Both the position numbers and the translations under genes were made by a program. Shown here piece after piece: positions 1 to 11,742 of a stretch of 64,000 nt of DNA. The notes below the pieces were generated by a model. That model did no database searches. It was not told the DNA's origin and saw only the letters and a program-made list of their open reading frames with translations. How positions within the stretch are numbered: the first letter of the stretch is position 1; each line of letters starts with the position of its first letter. The stretch comes from Otatea glauca (lineage: Eukaryota; Streptophyta; Magnoliopsida; Poales; Poaceae), in contig CM070713.1 in the NCBI GenBank assembly GCA_036346275.1, positions 75,384,382 through 75,448,381 of the forward strand, given 5' to 3'.

Positions 1-1690
1 CTTGCTTGGCCGGAGGCTTGAGCGCGGGACCCCATAGCGCCGAACGCCTCAACGTAGAGAGGATGTTAAGGCCGCCGCCCGCCCATTAGCACCTTCGTGA
101 GGCGCCGTTCGACGACGGGGTGACCACCGGCCGGTACCTCCCTACCGTGGACGCGATCGGGGTGATCGGTCCGATCAAAGGTGATCGGAACTCCGACCAC
201 CGAAGATATTGGGGACGCCCGCGACGGTGTGGACCTCGCGAAGCGAGCTTGAGCGACGCTTGTCGGCGTAGCAAGCCGATCCTCGAAAATCATGAGGCAC
301 CGTCGGGCTCGGGAACTCGTCGTCGCCTTCTTCTCCGCTGTTCGCGGGGCGCGGCGAGCTTCTTTCCTTTGCTTCGCGGCGTGGTGGGGACGCTAGAAAG
401 ATAGCGCCTCAGACTTCGCGATCCCCAGATTTGTGCTTGACGGAGAACCCATGGTTCGCATGGGCCGCCCATCAATTTCGAAGTGGTCGGCGCGACGGCC
501 GGCGCGCGCTTGCTGGCGAGGCGGTCGACCGTGGCGACCACTTGGGTCTCATGGACTGCGCTCCCGTGCCGCCTGCTTGTCGGGCGGTCGGGAGACCGAT
601 TTGGGACGCGGGCTCGCTGGGCCTTTCCTCCTTCGAAAATAGCCCTCCACGGCTCCTCGCCGGAGGCGTGGTTGGTGGCGATGTCGAGGAGCTCCTTGGT
701 GGTCCTGGGCTTGAGGCGGCCCGGCTTGTGCACCAAGGCCTTGCGGGAGGTGCCAGATGAAGGCTCCCACGACATCGGGCGTCGGAGATGTCGGGAGCTC
801 GCAGACCGGCGGAAAACCTCCGGATGTAGTCCCGAGAGTCTCCCCGCTGCTTGCGACCTTCGTGTCCCAGAGTTACCAGGCGCTTATAAGTGCCTCGGAA
901 GTTACCGACGAAGAGATTCTTCAAGTCACCCAGTTCGAGCGAGTTTTGAGGCGGTACTCGAGCCGAGCTCGAGCCGAGTCCGCGAGTAGATGGGGAGGTA
1001 CCGATGATGAAGAGATCATCCGTCGCTCCCCGGCAAGACGCGAGCCGTAATCTTGAGCCAGACACTGGGTTGGTGGCCGGTGTGTACTTGGCAATGTTGG
1101 TAGGCGCCGGACGGGCGGAAATCGCTGGCGGATCCCTTGGCAAAAGCCCGTGGTCCAGACCATCGGGGCTCGGGCCGCGATAGTGGCGCCACCATCCGCA
1201 ACACGTGAGTGGCGGCGCCCTCCGCCATCTTTCTTCGCGCCCGAGGGTGGCGCGATGTCGTAGGCATTACCGAGGCGCCGCGCACCGGGTGCGTGAGGCC
1301 TGGGGTGGTTCATGGTGGGTGCGGTATTGGCGCACTCACCGGCTCCATGTGGCAGACTGGGCGATGGCGGAAGTAGCGCTGTGTGGTAGGAGCCGAGGCT
1401 CATGATTTGCCGTGACGGCGCAGCGGCCCACCACCCGAAGGTTTCGGTAGGTAGCTCGGCCTCGGGTTTGCGGGCTCGGAAGGCCTCGGAGCAAGATTGC
1501 GGCCGCGACCACGTTTTGGCTTGCGTGAGGAAAAAGCGGGGCGCCGGATTACGCCTCTAACTTGTGGTGCTCTTGGCGCGCGCGTCGCGCGCCGCCAAAG
1601 ACTTGCGCGGGCTCGGGCGCCCTGCTCCAGTTGGCTCGAGCCGGTCCGAGTCGACCTTTCGCTAAATCCGCTCCACGGATTGTCTACTTA
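1..1690 (-). pseudogene. Truncated Ty3/gypsy gag-protease fragment
   Basis: Minus-strand reading frames, broken by several frameshifts, encode typical grass gypsy Gag phrases such as SRDYIRRFSA and PDISDA (about 550-850), then a protease-leading segment with ITFDRTDHPD and KVLMGG (about 70-200). The segment is colinear with part of the large gypsy element in this window: the window start matches about 26.62-26.67 kb, and about 1620-1660 matches about 25.03-25.08 kb in reverse orientation. It has no LTR, runs off the left edge of the window, and stops abruptly near 1690 against an unrelated Harbinger-type transposon. Gag packages element RNA and the protease matures Gag-Pol; this copy can make neither protein. 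The exact boundary near 1690 is estimated by eye. Confidence 0.8.
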
Positions 1691-1931
1691 GCGATTGGTC
1701 CATCGAGTCCGATCGTTCGCCACCTTGTTTAGATCTACATGTCCGCTCCATGCTCACCATATTGTTATTTTGGACCATGTGGCTTTGAACCGCTTAGTGA
1801 GCTTTATTGTATTTTGCACCATCCGCTATGAACTTGTAATCCTTACCGTAATTTACATCAATGTGATGTCTGCTCCATGTTGACTCATATTGTTCCTACA
1901 TTGCTTTGCCATGATTTCGTAATAACAAATT

Positions 1932-2830
1932 ATGTGTGCGCTTTCAATGATCGGGGAGGACGACATGGACCCTTTCTTATCGAACTACCTTCGGATGACT
2001 TTGTATTGTGGTACACGGCTTATCTCCCCGCCAAAGACCTCCGAGCATGGGCACGATCGATCTTCGCCCCAAGTCGGTCCACGACGCCAAGAAGGGAACC
2101 AAAAACAGCCTCGTAAGAGAGGACCAAATGGAGGCGCAGGAGGATGAAGTTCTAGTCTCACTTGGTTGAATGTGAGCCAAGACCCCATTGTTGGGAAGGA
2201 CCAATCGTCCGATACCTATTGGAGCGAATTGCGATTATTACAAAAGCAATAGCAAGGAACACATGAAGGCAAGATCGAAGAAAGGAATGGTTAACCACTG
2301 GTCATTGATAAATGAGTGTGTTAGCAAATATGCTGGGTATCTCAATCAGACCGACGGTTTACATCAGAGTGGGAGCACCGAGCGTGATAGGGTAAGGACA
2401 TGTCCTCGTCTTCAATCAGCACTTGTAGTCACTTCATAATTAACTGTCTCTCCCGAGTCTTATAATTGTTATCTCATTTTGCAGATGGCCCATGCTACTA
2501 GGATGTACCAGGACATTGAGGGCAAGCCATTCGCGTTCCACCATTGTTGGGTACTACTGGCGGATCATCCGAAGTGGTCTTCGCACTTGTCCCACAAGAA
2601 GCAAAAGACGATATGATATGGTGCAACACATGAAGGGTCCAATGACATTCCTATCGACCTGGCCTCCCAAGCATCCTCTGAGGAGGGGGAAAGGCCACTA
2701 GGCCGGGACGCTGCAAAGGCTGTGAGGAAGCGTGCTAGTTCGTCTAGTATGTCATCTGTGGGTGTGTACTCCGACCATTTCGACAAGATGAATGAGTCCA
2801 GAGCTGCTATGGTAGAAATACAAACGTGAA
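1932..2830 (+). pseudogene. PIF/Harbinger ORF1 (MYB-like DNA-binding) remnant
   Basis: Conceptual translation shows the MYB/NAM-associated ORF1 signature of plant Harbinger elements. A tryptophan-containing first helix region (about 2150-2215, with SQDPIVGKD and DTYWERIA) is followed by a NHWSLINECVSKYAGYLNQ-type segment (about 2285-2345). After a likely intron (about 2425-2484, GT...GCAG) comes IEGKPFAFHHCWVLL (about 2515-2560) and a serine-rich tail (about 2735-2800). ORF1 proteins bind the element ends and assist transposase. The phrases lie in different frames, with an in-frame stop near 2330 and others later, so it is broken. Similar host proteins annotated as 'glutathione S-transferase T3-like' in plants share this domain, but the transposase next door favours the transposon origin. 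Confidence 0.75.
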
Positions 2831-3100
2831 AAATTGGCTATGTCCAAGGAAGCGGAGAATGAAAGGATTATGAAGGTCGACTTGAACTCGTGTCTGGATT
2901 GCTTCGCGAGTACTACGAGTCGACATGATTGAGATTGTGATGAATCGTCGTCAAATGAATAAATAACTATTGCCTTATGTCATCCCTGTTTGGGTGAGGG
3001 CTTGTAATACTATTGTTGTATTGTTGTTTTAATGTTTGAACTATCTAGTTTTATTTCAGACTTGTCGGATTTGTACTGTTCGCATTGTACCAAGTTGTCA

Positions 3101-4200
3101 GTTTACGCCGGACCACATGAAAACAGCCTGACACATATTCACTAAAACAGAAATTACTAAAGATCTAACCATTGGATCCATGTGAAATTTTAACCATAGA
3201 AACTATATTCGATTTCGAAGCTAACACAAAAAGAATCAACTCAATCATACCTGTGGATCGAGAGTTATATCCTTCGCAAGACGGCTGAAACAAATCTAGA
3301 TCAAATAATGATGGAAATTGCTTTCGAAGGCTACGACGGACCTATCTTAAAAAACAAGATCACCAAAGATCCAACCATTAGATTGAAATGAAATTTTAAC
3401 TATAGAAACTAGATTCAATTATGAATCTAACCCAATAAAAATCAACTCGATCGGATCTACGGATCAAAAGATATTACCTTCGCAAGATGACTGAATCAGC
3501 TGATGACGGAAACTGATTTCCAAGGCTACACCAGACCAATCTTCAGAACATCAAAGGCTACGCCGGACCTATCTTAAAAAACAAGATCACCGAAGATCCA
3601 ACCGTTAGATTGACATGAAATTTTAACTGTAGAAACTAGATTTAATTATGAATCTAACCCAATTAAAATCAACTCGATCGGATCTACGGATCAAAAGATA
3701 TTACCTTCGCAAGATGATCAATCGGTGATGATAGAAACTGGTTTCCAAGGCTACGCCGGACTAATCTTCAGAACATCAAAGGCTACGACGGACCTATCTT
3801 GAAAAACAAGATCACCGAAGATCCAACCGTTAGATTGACATGAAATTTTAATCAGAGAAACTAGATTTAATTATGAATCTAACCCAATTAAAATCAACTC
3901 GATCGGATCTACGAATCAAAAGATATTACCTTCGCAAGATGGTGAATCGGTGATGATAGAAGCGGTTTCAAGGCTACGCCGGACTAATCTTCGAACATCA
4001 AAGGCTACGACGGACCTATCTTAAAAAAAGATCATGAAGATCCAACCGTTAGATTGACATGAAATTTTAATCTGAGAAACTAGATTTAATTATGAATCTA
4101 ACCCAATTAAAATCAACTCGATCGGATCTACGGATCAAAAGATATTACCTTCGCAATATGATGAATCGGTGATGACGGAAATTGATTTCAAGGCGGACCA
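3101..4200. repeat. Tandem array, five units of about 225 bp
   Basis: Five consecutive units begin near 3101 (diverged), 3329, 3556, 3781 and 4003, giving periods of about 228, 227, 225 and 222 bp. Each unit carries 'ggctacgacggacctatctt', a 'gatccaaccgttagattgac'-like block, 'tcaactcgatcggatctacg' and 'atattaccttcgcaagatg'. Units 2-5 are very similar by eye, the first is strongly diverged, and the last is truncated. Within a unit the 'ggctacgccgga' phrase recurs before the next unit, which suggests expansion by unequal exchange. The array sits between the two ORFs of the Harbinger remnant and has no coding capacity. Confidence 0.9.
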
Positions 4201-4523
4201 ATCTTCGTAACTTGGACTTGCGCTAGGAGAAAACTTCTAGTTACTATCTTCTAGTTCTTGGATGCTATCTTTGCATGCATACACCTCCAAACATGCATGC
4301 ATCAATCGATGCAACTTCTAGTCGCCAACACCAACGAGCGCATTGCATCAAACAAAACCAATATCATGCTATCACCAAAGATATCAAATAATCATCGGAC
4401 ATAGCACATGCACAAGCATCACACATGCCATAATCACAACCACTTTGCAATGTCAATTTCATTACTCACCAATTTTTCAAAGACATGATTTCACACTCAC
4501 ATCAAACATAGCTTACACTTGCA
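4201..4523. other. Non-coding spacer inside Harbinger remnant
   Basis: AT-rich sequence between the tandem array and the transposase end, with 'catgcatgcat'-type palindromic runs around 4274-4305. Nothing else is recognised. Confidence 0.5.
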
Positions 4524-5894
4524 TTATCCCCGTGCCGTGACTAAAAGTGTTCGACGGATCCGCCGCAACCGATGGTGAAGTTGGCGATCCTCCGCCTTTG
4601 AGTAGCTTGTATGCGATTGCAAGACCGACCGTTGGGTGACGCCCCTGTAATAACGGAGTTCCCATAAAATCGAAGTTAATGTCTGTGATGCCCCATTCCT
4701 CTCATCCTCCACGATCATGTTATGAAGAATGATGCATGCGATCATTATATTCCTTAATGTACTGGTGCCAACATCGGCCGGCCCCGTACAATGGCAAACC
4801 TAGCTTGGAGCACTCCAAACGCTCTCTCAACATCCTTCCTTGCGGTGGATTGCATCTGCGAAGTAGACCCTCCTGTTTCCCATCGTACTGCAATTCCTTT
4901 AACGAAGGTAGCCCACTCTGGGTAAATGCCATCCGCGAGGTAGTAGCCCATGTCGATCGATTGCCATTGACGATGTAGTTTACCTCGGAGTTGTACCATC
5001 ATTTCTCCGAAAATATGTTAGAACGGTGCAACACATTAATATCGCTCATGCTTCACGGCATCCGAAAAAAGCATGCCAAATCCACGTGTCATACGAAGCA
5101 ACCGCCTCGAGGACTATGGAAGGCTTTATAGTATGCCCTGTGAAAGCCCCTTGCCATGCTTTGGGCGGTTTTCCAGTCCAATGCATGCAATCGATGCTAC
5201 CAAGCATTCGTGGAAACCCCGTGCTCACCAACAATTAGGAGTCTACCAATGTCTTCGTGATTAGGAGATCGGAGATATTCCTCCCGAAAACTCGGACCAC
5301 CGCCTTCACGAACTTCTTGAGAGCTACAATGGCCGTACTTTCCCCAATACGGAGGTACTCGTCCACAGCGTCAGCAGGAACACCGTAAGCTAGTTGACGG
5401 AGAGCTGCTGTTACTTTCTGAAGAGGTGCCAAACCAAGCTTCCCGGTTGCATCCCTACTTTGCTGGAACCAAACGTCGTGTCCTTCGATAGCATTCGTTA
5501 TGCGCAAAAATAGGAGCGACTCATCCAAACTCGCGTATGCGTAAACGACTTATAGACATAATGAAATCTGACAAGTACATCATTCATATTTGTTAGGACT
5601 ACTGGTTTGTTACCTCCGCCTGAAAAATACATCGCCGTACACGGGGGAGGAAGCGAAGTAATCACCATAAAGCCGAGCCGCCCCTTCAACGTGACCTCGG
5701 TTGATCACCGCATGGCCTCGAACCGATCCCCGTCGACGGTTGTTACCTCGCGCTTCTATCTCCTCCTCCTCTGCGATTGCTAAGAGAAGGGAGTCCTCGT
5801 CATCAGTAAAGGATTGTTCATCACTTGAGGAAGAAATGAACTGACTCATTGTGAGGTTGGCAATCCGTTGTGGGTGACTACCTGATGAATGCAA
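4524..5894 (-). pseudogene. PIF/Harbinger transposase (DDE) remnant
   Basis: Reading right to left, an acidic N-terminus precedes DYFASSPVYGDVFFRRR (about 5612-5670). Next come LRITNAIEGHDVWFQ and TAALRQLAYGVPADAVDEYL (about 5340-5510). The first catalytic-Asp segment is GMLGSIDCMHWTG (about 5165-5205), the second is DMGYYLADGIYPEWATF (about 4905-4960), and the third (Glu) is ERAFGVLQARFAIVRGR (about 4775-4825). A C-terminal IILHNMIVEDER motif follows (about 4700-4735). This order is diagnostic of the plant Harbinger/Pong transposase nuclease, which cuts and re-joins DNA at TTA/TAA targets. At least two frameshifts and stops (near 5610-5530 and 5050-5000) break the frame, so no functional enzyme is expected. 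Confidence 0.85.
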
Positions 5895-6085
5895 CCCCTC
5901 AATATATAAATTGCTAGGTTGGATGATAGGGGATGAGGAAAAGTTAGGTATTTCTGGGAAGGGAAGGGAATGGGGAAGGGAATCTGTTGGAGTGCATTGC
6001 TGGGAAGAGAATGGAATCTGGAAAGGGATTCCCTTCAGAGGCCAGGAAGGGAATGAAACCCTGGAAAACGGTTGGAGATGATCTT

Positions 6086-7220
6086 AGTAGTTAGTACGAC
6101 CTACTTAAAGGGACAACGAATGAAGCGGATGCCGTACGACAAGGGGAAGAAAGGACCAGGGGCAAGACGGTCCACGCAATCAAAGGGTTGAGGGGTAAAA
6201 CAACACTAGCGGACAACAACGTGCTTTCTGATAAACGCTTCCAACAAAACCGTAACAGGACTGCTACATACTACAGGACTACATACTATCGTCTGGAGCA
6301 TCTCCTCGAAAAGGCAGAAGCAGACTGCAATGGTGTTCACAATCACAGCAGAACAAGTGAACAAATGCTTTGGACTATTACCAAATTGGTAACTCGTGGC
6401 AGCAATGTGCAGTTCATATCACTATAAGACCTAAACGAGGAGTGTAAATAAGATGTTTTTTAACAGTGGGTATTTCTCAATATCCCAGAGAGATCTCACC
6501 TGGGCAGCAATTGTACGTATGCGCTCCCAGTCTTAGTATACTTGTTGAATCTACTCACTTTGCCTAGTACCTAATAGGCTACCACTAGTCCATCATGCAA
6601 ACAGAGCATAACCAAACTATAAGCAATCTATATCCCACAGAGATCTCACCCGAGTTGAAACTGCTATAATAATGCTATATTCAGGCTTCACAGCTGGCCG
6701 TACCGTACGTACATCTGACAAGCTCACCAAGAACTTCCATGGGACGACAAAATCAGGATGCACAGCACTAAGCACTAAACATTCAGGGGATTCAAGAGAT
6801 TGAAATGTCCATACAACCAGTTTTCTTAGTATTCAATATTGGGTATATGAACTCATTCTTATATAACATCTTCATGCTAAAAAGTAGCAGTCAGGGAACA
6901 GAAAGACAAGGATCATGAAAGACAGAGCCTCCTAATCTATACCATCTGATGCAGTATACAATTGTTTGTTTCTGGTTATTGCTAGCTAGACATGGACTTT
7001 ACGTCATAAAATCCTATGTGCCTATACAGGATTCGTGTTGGTATAGAGAGAGATCTGACTAACTGCCTACTTCACTCTATGCAAGGATTCCAGAATCCTT
7101 GACCTCACTAATATCAGTTTCGCCTTGACCACTTCGTGTGGGGTTATTATCCTAGATAACTCGACATTTGACAACAAAACAACAGTTCATGTACAGGAGA
7201 AAGTAATTGCGCACTTGCCT
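6086..7220. other. Intergenic DNA and TBL 3' untranslated region
   Basis: No gene is recognised here. The part nearest 7220 should be the 3' untranslated region of the minus-strand TBL gene. The phrase 'tcccacagagatctcacc' near 6630 resembles 'tcccagagagatctcacc' near 6484, a small dispersed duplication. No clear poly(A) signal was assigned. Confidence 0.5.
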
Positions 7221-9862
7221 TCATTGGTGTAGCGTTTGGTGCTGTTTGACCAGAATCTGCGCGTAGAGAAGCTCGTTCCAGGAGTCCGGCACTCCAGGAA
7301 GGCACCAGTGGCTGCAGTCCTGGTATATCTCAGGCGACTTCCGCTCCTCCTCGGTCAACTTCTGCTTGCGGTAGACTGAAGGGTGTGCCTCCTTCCTGTA
7401 GTCAGTCATCCTTGTTATGTTCAGGTAAAGAACAGGTGTTTTCATCCCATTGAGCACCTCCTCCAAGATGCTCATCTTCTGTGGGTATGGTGCAAGGTAC
7501 TGATCGTTTGTTATTGGCTCAGTTTCCTTATCGCAACTGCCGCCTGAATTCCATTGGCCCCCGCTGCGTAATAGGAATACACACATCCAAACATCGGTTA
7601 GTCTGATACCGATATGAACACATCAAACTGAATTTTCCAGAACTCAGAAAAGGCTAACCTGAAATGAGATGCTGAGTAGCCTCTAAAAAACACAGTTGTT
7701 TTCTTGGGATTTATGTTGGAATCAACCCACTTGGCCCAGGTGTTAAGGGCTCTCCGATAGGCGTCATGGACATTCAGCTCACCATATACACGGTTGCCCT
7801 CTTGATAGTAATCTTTCCTGAGGCACATTTAACATACTTAGAACAGTAAGCAACACTTGAAATGCAGAACACATGACATGCAGATCTTTAATGAATCAGA
7901 CGGTGCCATTTATATTTTATAGCTTACCCTAGAGAAGTTTTCTCATGCGTCCACCAGTGCCCAGTATTGAAGACAATGATATCTGCATTCTTGTACCTCG
8001 GGGATGAGTGATTGATTATGTCAAGTCTAAGAGTTTCCTTGTTGTTTCCATTTCTGACAGGCATCTCCCATTCCTGAACAAGGAAAGGGGAGCGGAAGAA
8101 CTCCACACTGCAATTGTAGTCCTAGACAACAGGAAAATTTGCGCATTAGCATTCACTCTAAATGCTGAAAGAAGCACAGATAACAAAAGGTGGAATATGA
8201 AAAGCATAGCATATCTACCTGAAACAAGAAAGAGTAAGAGCCTTCAGCCCTGAATTTGTGCCTCCCGGATACCTCAAAGACCTTCCTCTTGTCTTTCATA
8301 GAATTCCTCAAGATACAAACCAGGGATTCCCACATGTTCCTGTTGAGCGAATCACCGACGAACACCAGTCTCTTTCCCCTCAGCCTCTCCAGCATATCAG
8401 TTGGGTTCAACCTAGTATAAGCAGCATATAACTGAATTTCTTACAAACCAACAAGTCGACAACTTTTCGTTAAAAAAAGGAAAAGAAAAAAAGAAGTCAA
8501 AGAACTAACTGAATTCACCAAAACGCGCGGTTGTTCAAGCAAACTTTCCTCACCTTGGGATGCTGCATCCACTGGGTTGCCACCGGAGCCTTTGGTAAGC
8601 TTTATCAGCGCGGCCGTTGAGGTAGCAGTTGAAGGACTCGTCGATGTGAGGACATGATCCCTCAGGGTAGAGAGGGTACGAGTTATCTCGGACCCAATTC
8701 CCATAGAACATATCGCAGCTGGCCATCGCCTCAATCCAATGAACCTTCTTCTCACCATCAGCAGTAGCAGCCTCTTTCGCCGGTTGAACATTCTCAATTA
8801 CCGGCACGGCACTGCTGTTACTGGCTTTTGGGGTGATTGCTTGTGCCGAATGATCTTTCACCAAGCTAGCACTCCCCTGAGGACTAGCAGTTGATTCCCT
8901 CTGCTTATTCATTGTACTAGTGCTTCCACCTGAGGCAGCTCTGCTTCCAGTCTGGTTCTGATTATATGCGGCCGGAGGAATTTGGACAGCCTGGTTATTG
9001 CCCGGAGCTCCACTTCTCTGAGACGCAGTTCCATTACCGTCCATCATCGCTGCAACTGCATTACGAGTCTGACTGATGAATGGAACCGCAGTTCCATTGC
9101 TTGAAGGTACAATCCCAGTCCCTAACTGGCGAGTAGACCCAGCCGCATTCCTTGCATTGGCTTTCACTTCGCTGACATCTCTGGCTTCCGCTGAACTTGC
9201 ATTCACGACGGAGCCATTGATCAGAATAGGCACACTTCCTTTCGACGTTGTGCCATTCTGGGCTGAACCGCCGCTCGGAACTCCAGCCCCACCGACGTCG
9301 CTCGAGGAGGAATTATTGGCCGCAGCACCGCCTCGCACGTGATCATTGAGCGGCGCGGTGCTCTGAACCGCCGCAGTAGCATTAGCGGACGCGGAATTGC
9401 CGTTGGGAACTCCGCCTGCAATGCTGATGGGAATCCACCTCCGCTTCCCGATCGCTTACCGGGCCTAACTGTACTGGAGCCATTGGTTCCGCTTGCCCAC
9501 CCTCGCCGCGAACCCGCCACCGCTCCGTCCGCGCCGCCTAGCCGCGATGCTGCCAGGAGGCCCCGGGAGGAGGAGTTGGCCGGGAACAGGGAGGAGAAGA
9601 AGTTGGAGACCTGCGCGCGGTAGGGCGACGCGGAGGCGAGCAAGCCGTCGAACCACGCGGCGGCGGGCGACGAGGGCGAGGGCGCGGGGAGCGAGGGCGT
9701 GAAGGCGAGGAAGGCGGCGAACGTGGCGAAGGTGAGCGCGAGGCCATAGAGGCAAAGCCTGGCCCGTCGCGCGCGTCCGCCGTACCCGCCCGAGACGCCT
9801 CCGCCGCTGAGGTGGTCGGACATGGCCGCCGCCACGCCGCCCTGCTTCCACGCGCCCTTCAT
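7221..9862 (-). CDS. TRICHOME BIREFRINGENCE-like (TBL) protein, five exons, frameshift in exon 1
   Basis: TBL proteins are Golgi type II membrane enzymes that O-acetylate wall polysaccharides such as xylan, mannan or pectin. Exons on the minus strand are 9862-8554, 8411-8219, 8121-7928, 7817-7659 and 7563-7221, with GT-AG introns and matching phases for exons 2-5. Near the N-terminus is a hydrophobic anchor (CLYGLALTFATFAAFLAF), then a long Ser/Asn/Gly/Ala-rich stem. The TBL domain follows (CDMFYGNWVRDNSYPLYP), then the PC-esterase domain with the GDS nucleophile motif VFVGDSLNRN (exon 2, GDS at 8349-8357) and the DxxH motif DCSHW (7305-7319, exon 5). The start at 9862 is the first ATG in frame with the membrane anchor; 9823 is an alternative. 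Exon 1 is 1309 bp, one base off the phase exon 2 needs. The frame changes at about 9415-9480, between SGSGGGFPS and AGGVPNGNS. This may be a sequencing or assembly indel, a tiny unrecognised intron, or a real mutation. With one base restored the length would be about 730 residues, longer than usual because of the stem. Its substrate cannot be inferred. Confidence 0.9.
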
Positions 9863-10270
9863 CAGATGGCGCCCGCTCGCGCGGCCGCAGGGGGGAGGAA
9901 GCGTAGGCGGTGGCCGGTCAGCGAGGGGGCGGGGGGAGATGGCGCGCGATGAGTCGCGGATGATCTGCGTCGAAGGCTTAAGGCTTTTGTAGGGAGGAGG
10001 CGGAGGTGGTGGTGGTGGTGAGGTGGGTGCGGCTCGGGTTGGGAGCGAAACTAACAAACCTCGTGATCTTTGGGGGGTTTTGAATCTCTCACGTTTTGGG
10101 TTTTGTGGGAACGAGGCCACGAGGGTGCCCACTGCCCGCATGCGAATCGCTCGGGAATTCAAATTTGTTTGGTTTATCTCTCTTTCTAGTAGAGAAGGGC
10201 AATTTTGTAAATTACCGTAAAAAACAACGCAGCAGGCATGGTGAAAAAGATTTAACAAACAGTACGCATA
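9863..10270 (-). promoter_or_regulatory. TBL 5' untranslated region and proximal promoter
   Basis: GC-rich sequence upstream of the TBL start. It includes a (GGT)n microsatellite at 10005-10020, which reads as an ACC repeat in the transcript. Beyond about 10030 base composition falls quickly towards AT-rich intergenic DNA. No TATA box is obvious, so the transcription start is not placed. Confidence 0.5.
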
Positions 10271-11380
10271 ATGTAAGAAAATAGTTCGATGGGTTGGATA
10301 ATGGTAAGATGCTGCTTGCCAATCATCAAGACGATGATGGAAATGTACTTATGTACTTTATCAGTGAATTATTAATATAAATTGAAGGATTCTTTTCTTT
10401 AAAGAAAAAAGATGATGATCTGAAGGGTTATTTAATTGTTTTCATTCAAGTTATATTGATGTGCTGATTATTTACTATCTTAATCGTGTGGTATACGGAT
10501 TATTAAGGGAGAATTCATGATATACAACAACACCAATAACCAAGTAATTTGTGCTAAATAAGTTAGAGTAAACTAGAAAAGAAACCCAATCAAATTTGGG
10601 TTTTATCCCATACAAGGGAGATTGTTTTACTCGTCGAACTTAACATGACGGTTCTCCTTTTTCATAGCTTGAGATAGGCTATGAAGATATACTACTCGAA
10701 ATATTAGCGTAGCTCCAAACGCCACTCTAAATATTGAATTCCACCAAGTATTGCTCCAAACATGTTTAGATTCGCAGTATATTATTTCTTTGATTTTATT
10801 GTGAATTAAGTTTTTTTTTCTTTTTTTTTCAAGAGGAAGGATTGTTTCACACATGTGGGTAGAAAACTCATCTCTTCGCAGAAAATAACAAAACTAGCCT
10901 TTTGAAGCGGACCGAGGATGCACGGTTCACTTACTAATTATGGAAGCTTGAGCTCTTCTAGGCCACTCATTTTTTTTTTCAAATCTACGACCTTCATGAA
11001 CGCATTTGCATATTTGATTCCTTCTTACCATAGAAGGTTCTCCCGTGCTCGAATAGCACGGGAGGAGCGTGGGAGGCGCCTTGCCACCATCTCCGGAGCT
11101 ATGGTGACCTTTCTATAGTAGAAGAGCACAGAAGGTGATATGTATTATCTTTTGATGTTTTCATAGTCGGGATGAGATTAAATCTGCAAATACGTTTATA
11201 GGACTAAATTTATAAAAGAAAAAATGTAGAAAAATCTAGTAAAATGATGATTTCCTAACTAGGCTTCGTATGCAGTGGTTCCAATCAGCGGTATGACACC
11301 ATCAAATCAACTATCCATCAAAGAAGTACTGCTACTTTATAGCATGCTAACAGTGTGACTGAACTCAGTCGTATCTTTCG
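10271..11380. other. AT-rich intergenic DNA
   Basis: No coding sequence is supported. Contains a long T/C-rich tract at about 10810-10830 and the short palindromic phrase 'ccgtgctcgaatagcacggg' at about 11043-11062, a perfect 7-bp stem with a short loop. Nothing else is recognised. Confidence 0.5.
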
Positions 11381-11595
11381 TAAATCTATTATTATATAGA
11401 GGACTGAGCATGATTTAGTGGCGTGGGACGCTTTCAGCTGACTTGGCTCGAACCCGGTGTTTCTTATAGAGACGTGTACAGACGTGGGTGTGCATATGTG
11501 CGTGCGTGTGGAGTGTGTGTATATAATTTGTCTGTTGTTCTTTCTTCTGCTATGAATATCAGTGCTCCTAGTCATTTTTTTTATAAATCTATTAT
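11381..11595 (+). repeat. tRNA-derived SINE, copy 1
   Basis: The body (about 11393-11583) has a Pol III B-box-like sequence GGCTCGAACCC at 11445-11455 and ends in a run of eight T. It is flanked by a perfect 12-bp duplication TAAATCTATTAT at 11381-11392 and 11584-11595. It shares long phrases with a second copy at 38409-38588, including 'gcgtgggtgtg', 'tctgttgttcttt' and 'tcagtgctcct'. T-run-ended, tRNA-derived SINEs are typical of grasses. The about 28 bases between the left duplication and 'ggcgtggga' are absent at the start of copy 2, so the true 5' end is uncertain. Confidence 0.8.
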
Positions 11596-11742
11596 ATTAT
11601 TAAAATAACATGGGAAAAAGTCATCAAGATCTCTCTCAAAAGTTAGAAATTATAATATTAATCTGAGAATTTTGATGAATTTATATTATAACAGTACAAA
11701 TTAATCTAATGTATTAGAACTAGTACAATTGTATAAGAAATA

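Larger units (their letters stand above)
1691..6085. mobile_element. Decayed PIF/Harbinger DNA transposon
   Basis: The two genes typical of PIF/Harbinger elements are present: a MYB-like ORF1 on the plus strand (about 1932-2830) and a DDE transposase on the minus strand (about 4524-5894), arranged convergently. The right end near 6020-6085 has a sequence that reads on the minus strand as an 'atctccaaccg' terminal-repeat-like segment followed by purine/pyrimidine-rich sequence. No matching left terminal repeat was seen, so the left end is probably truncated at the gypsy fragment. Both ORFs carry stops and frameshifts, so the copy looks inactive. A five-copy tandem array (3101-4200) lies between the two ORFs. 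The 3-bp TTA/TAA target duplication expected for the superfamily could not be established. Confidence 0.7.
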
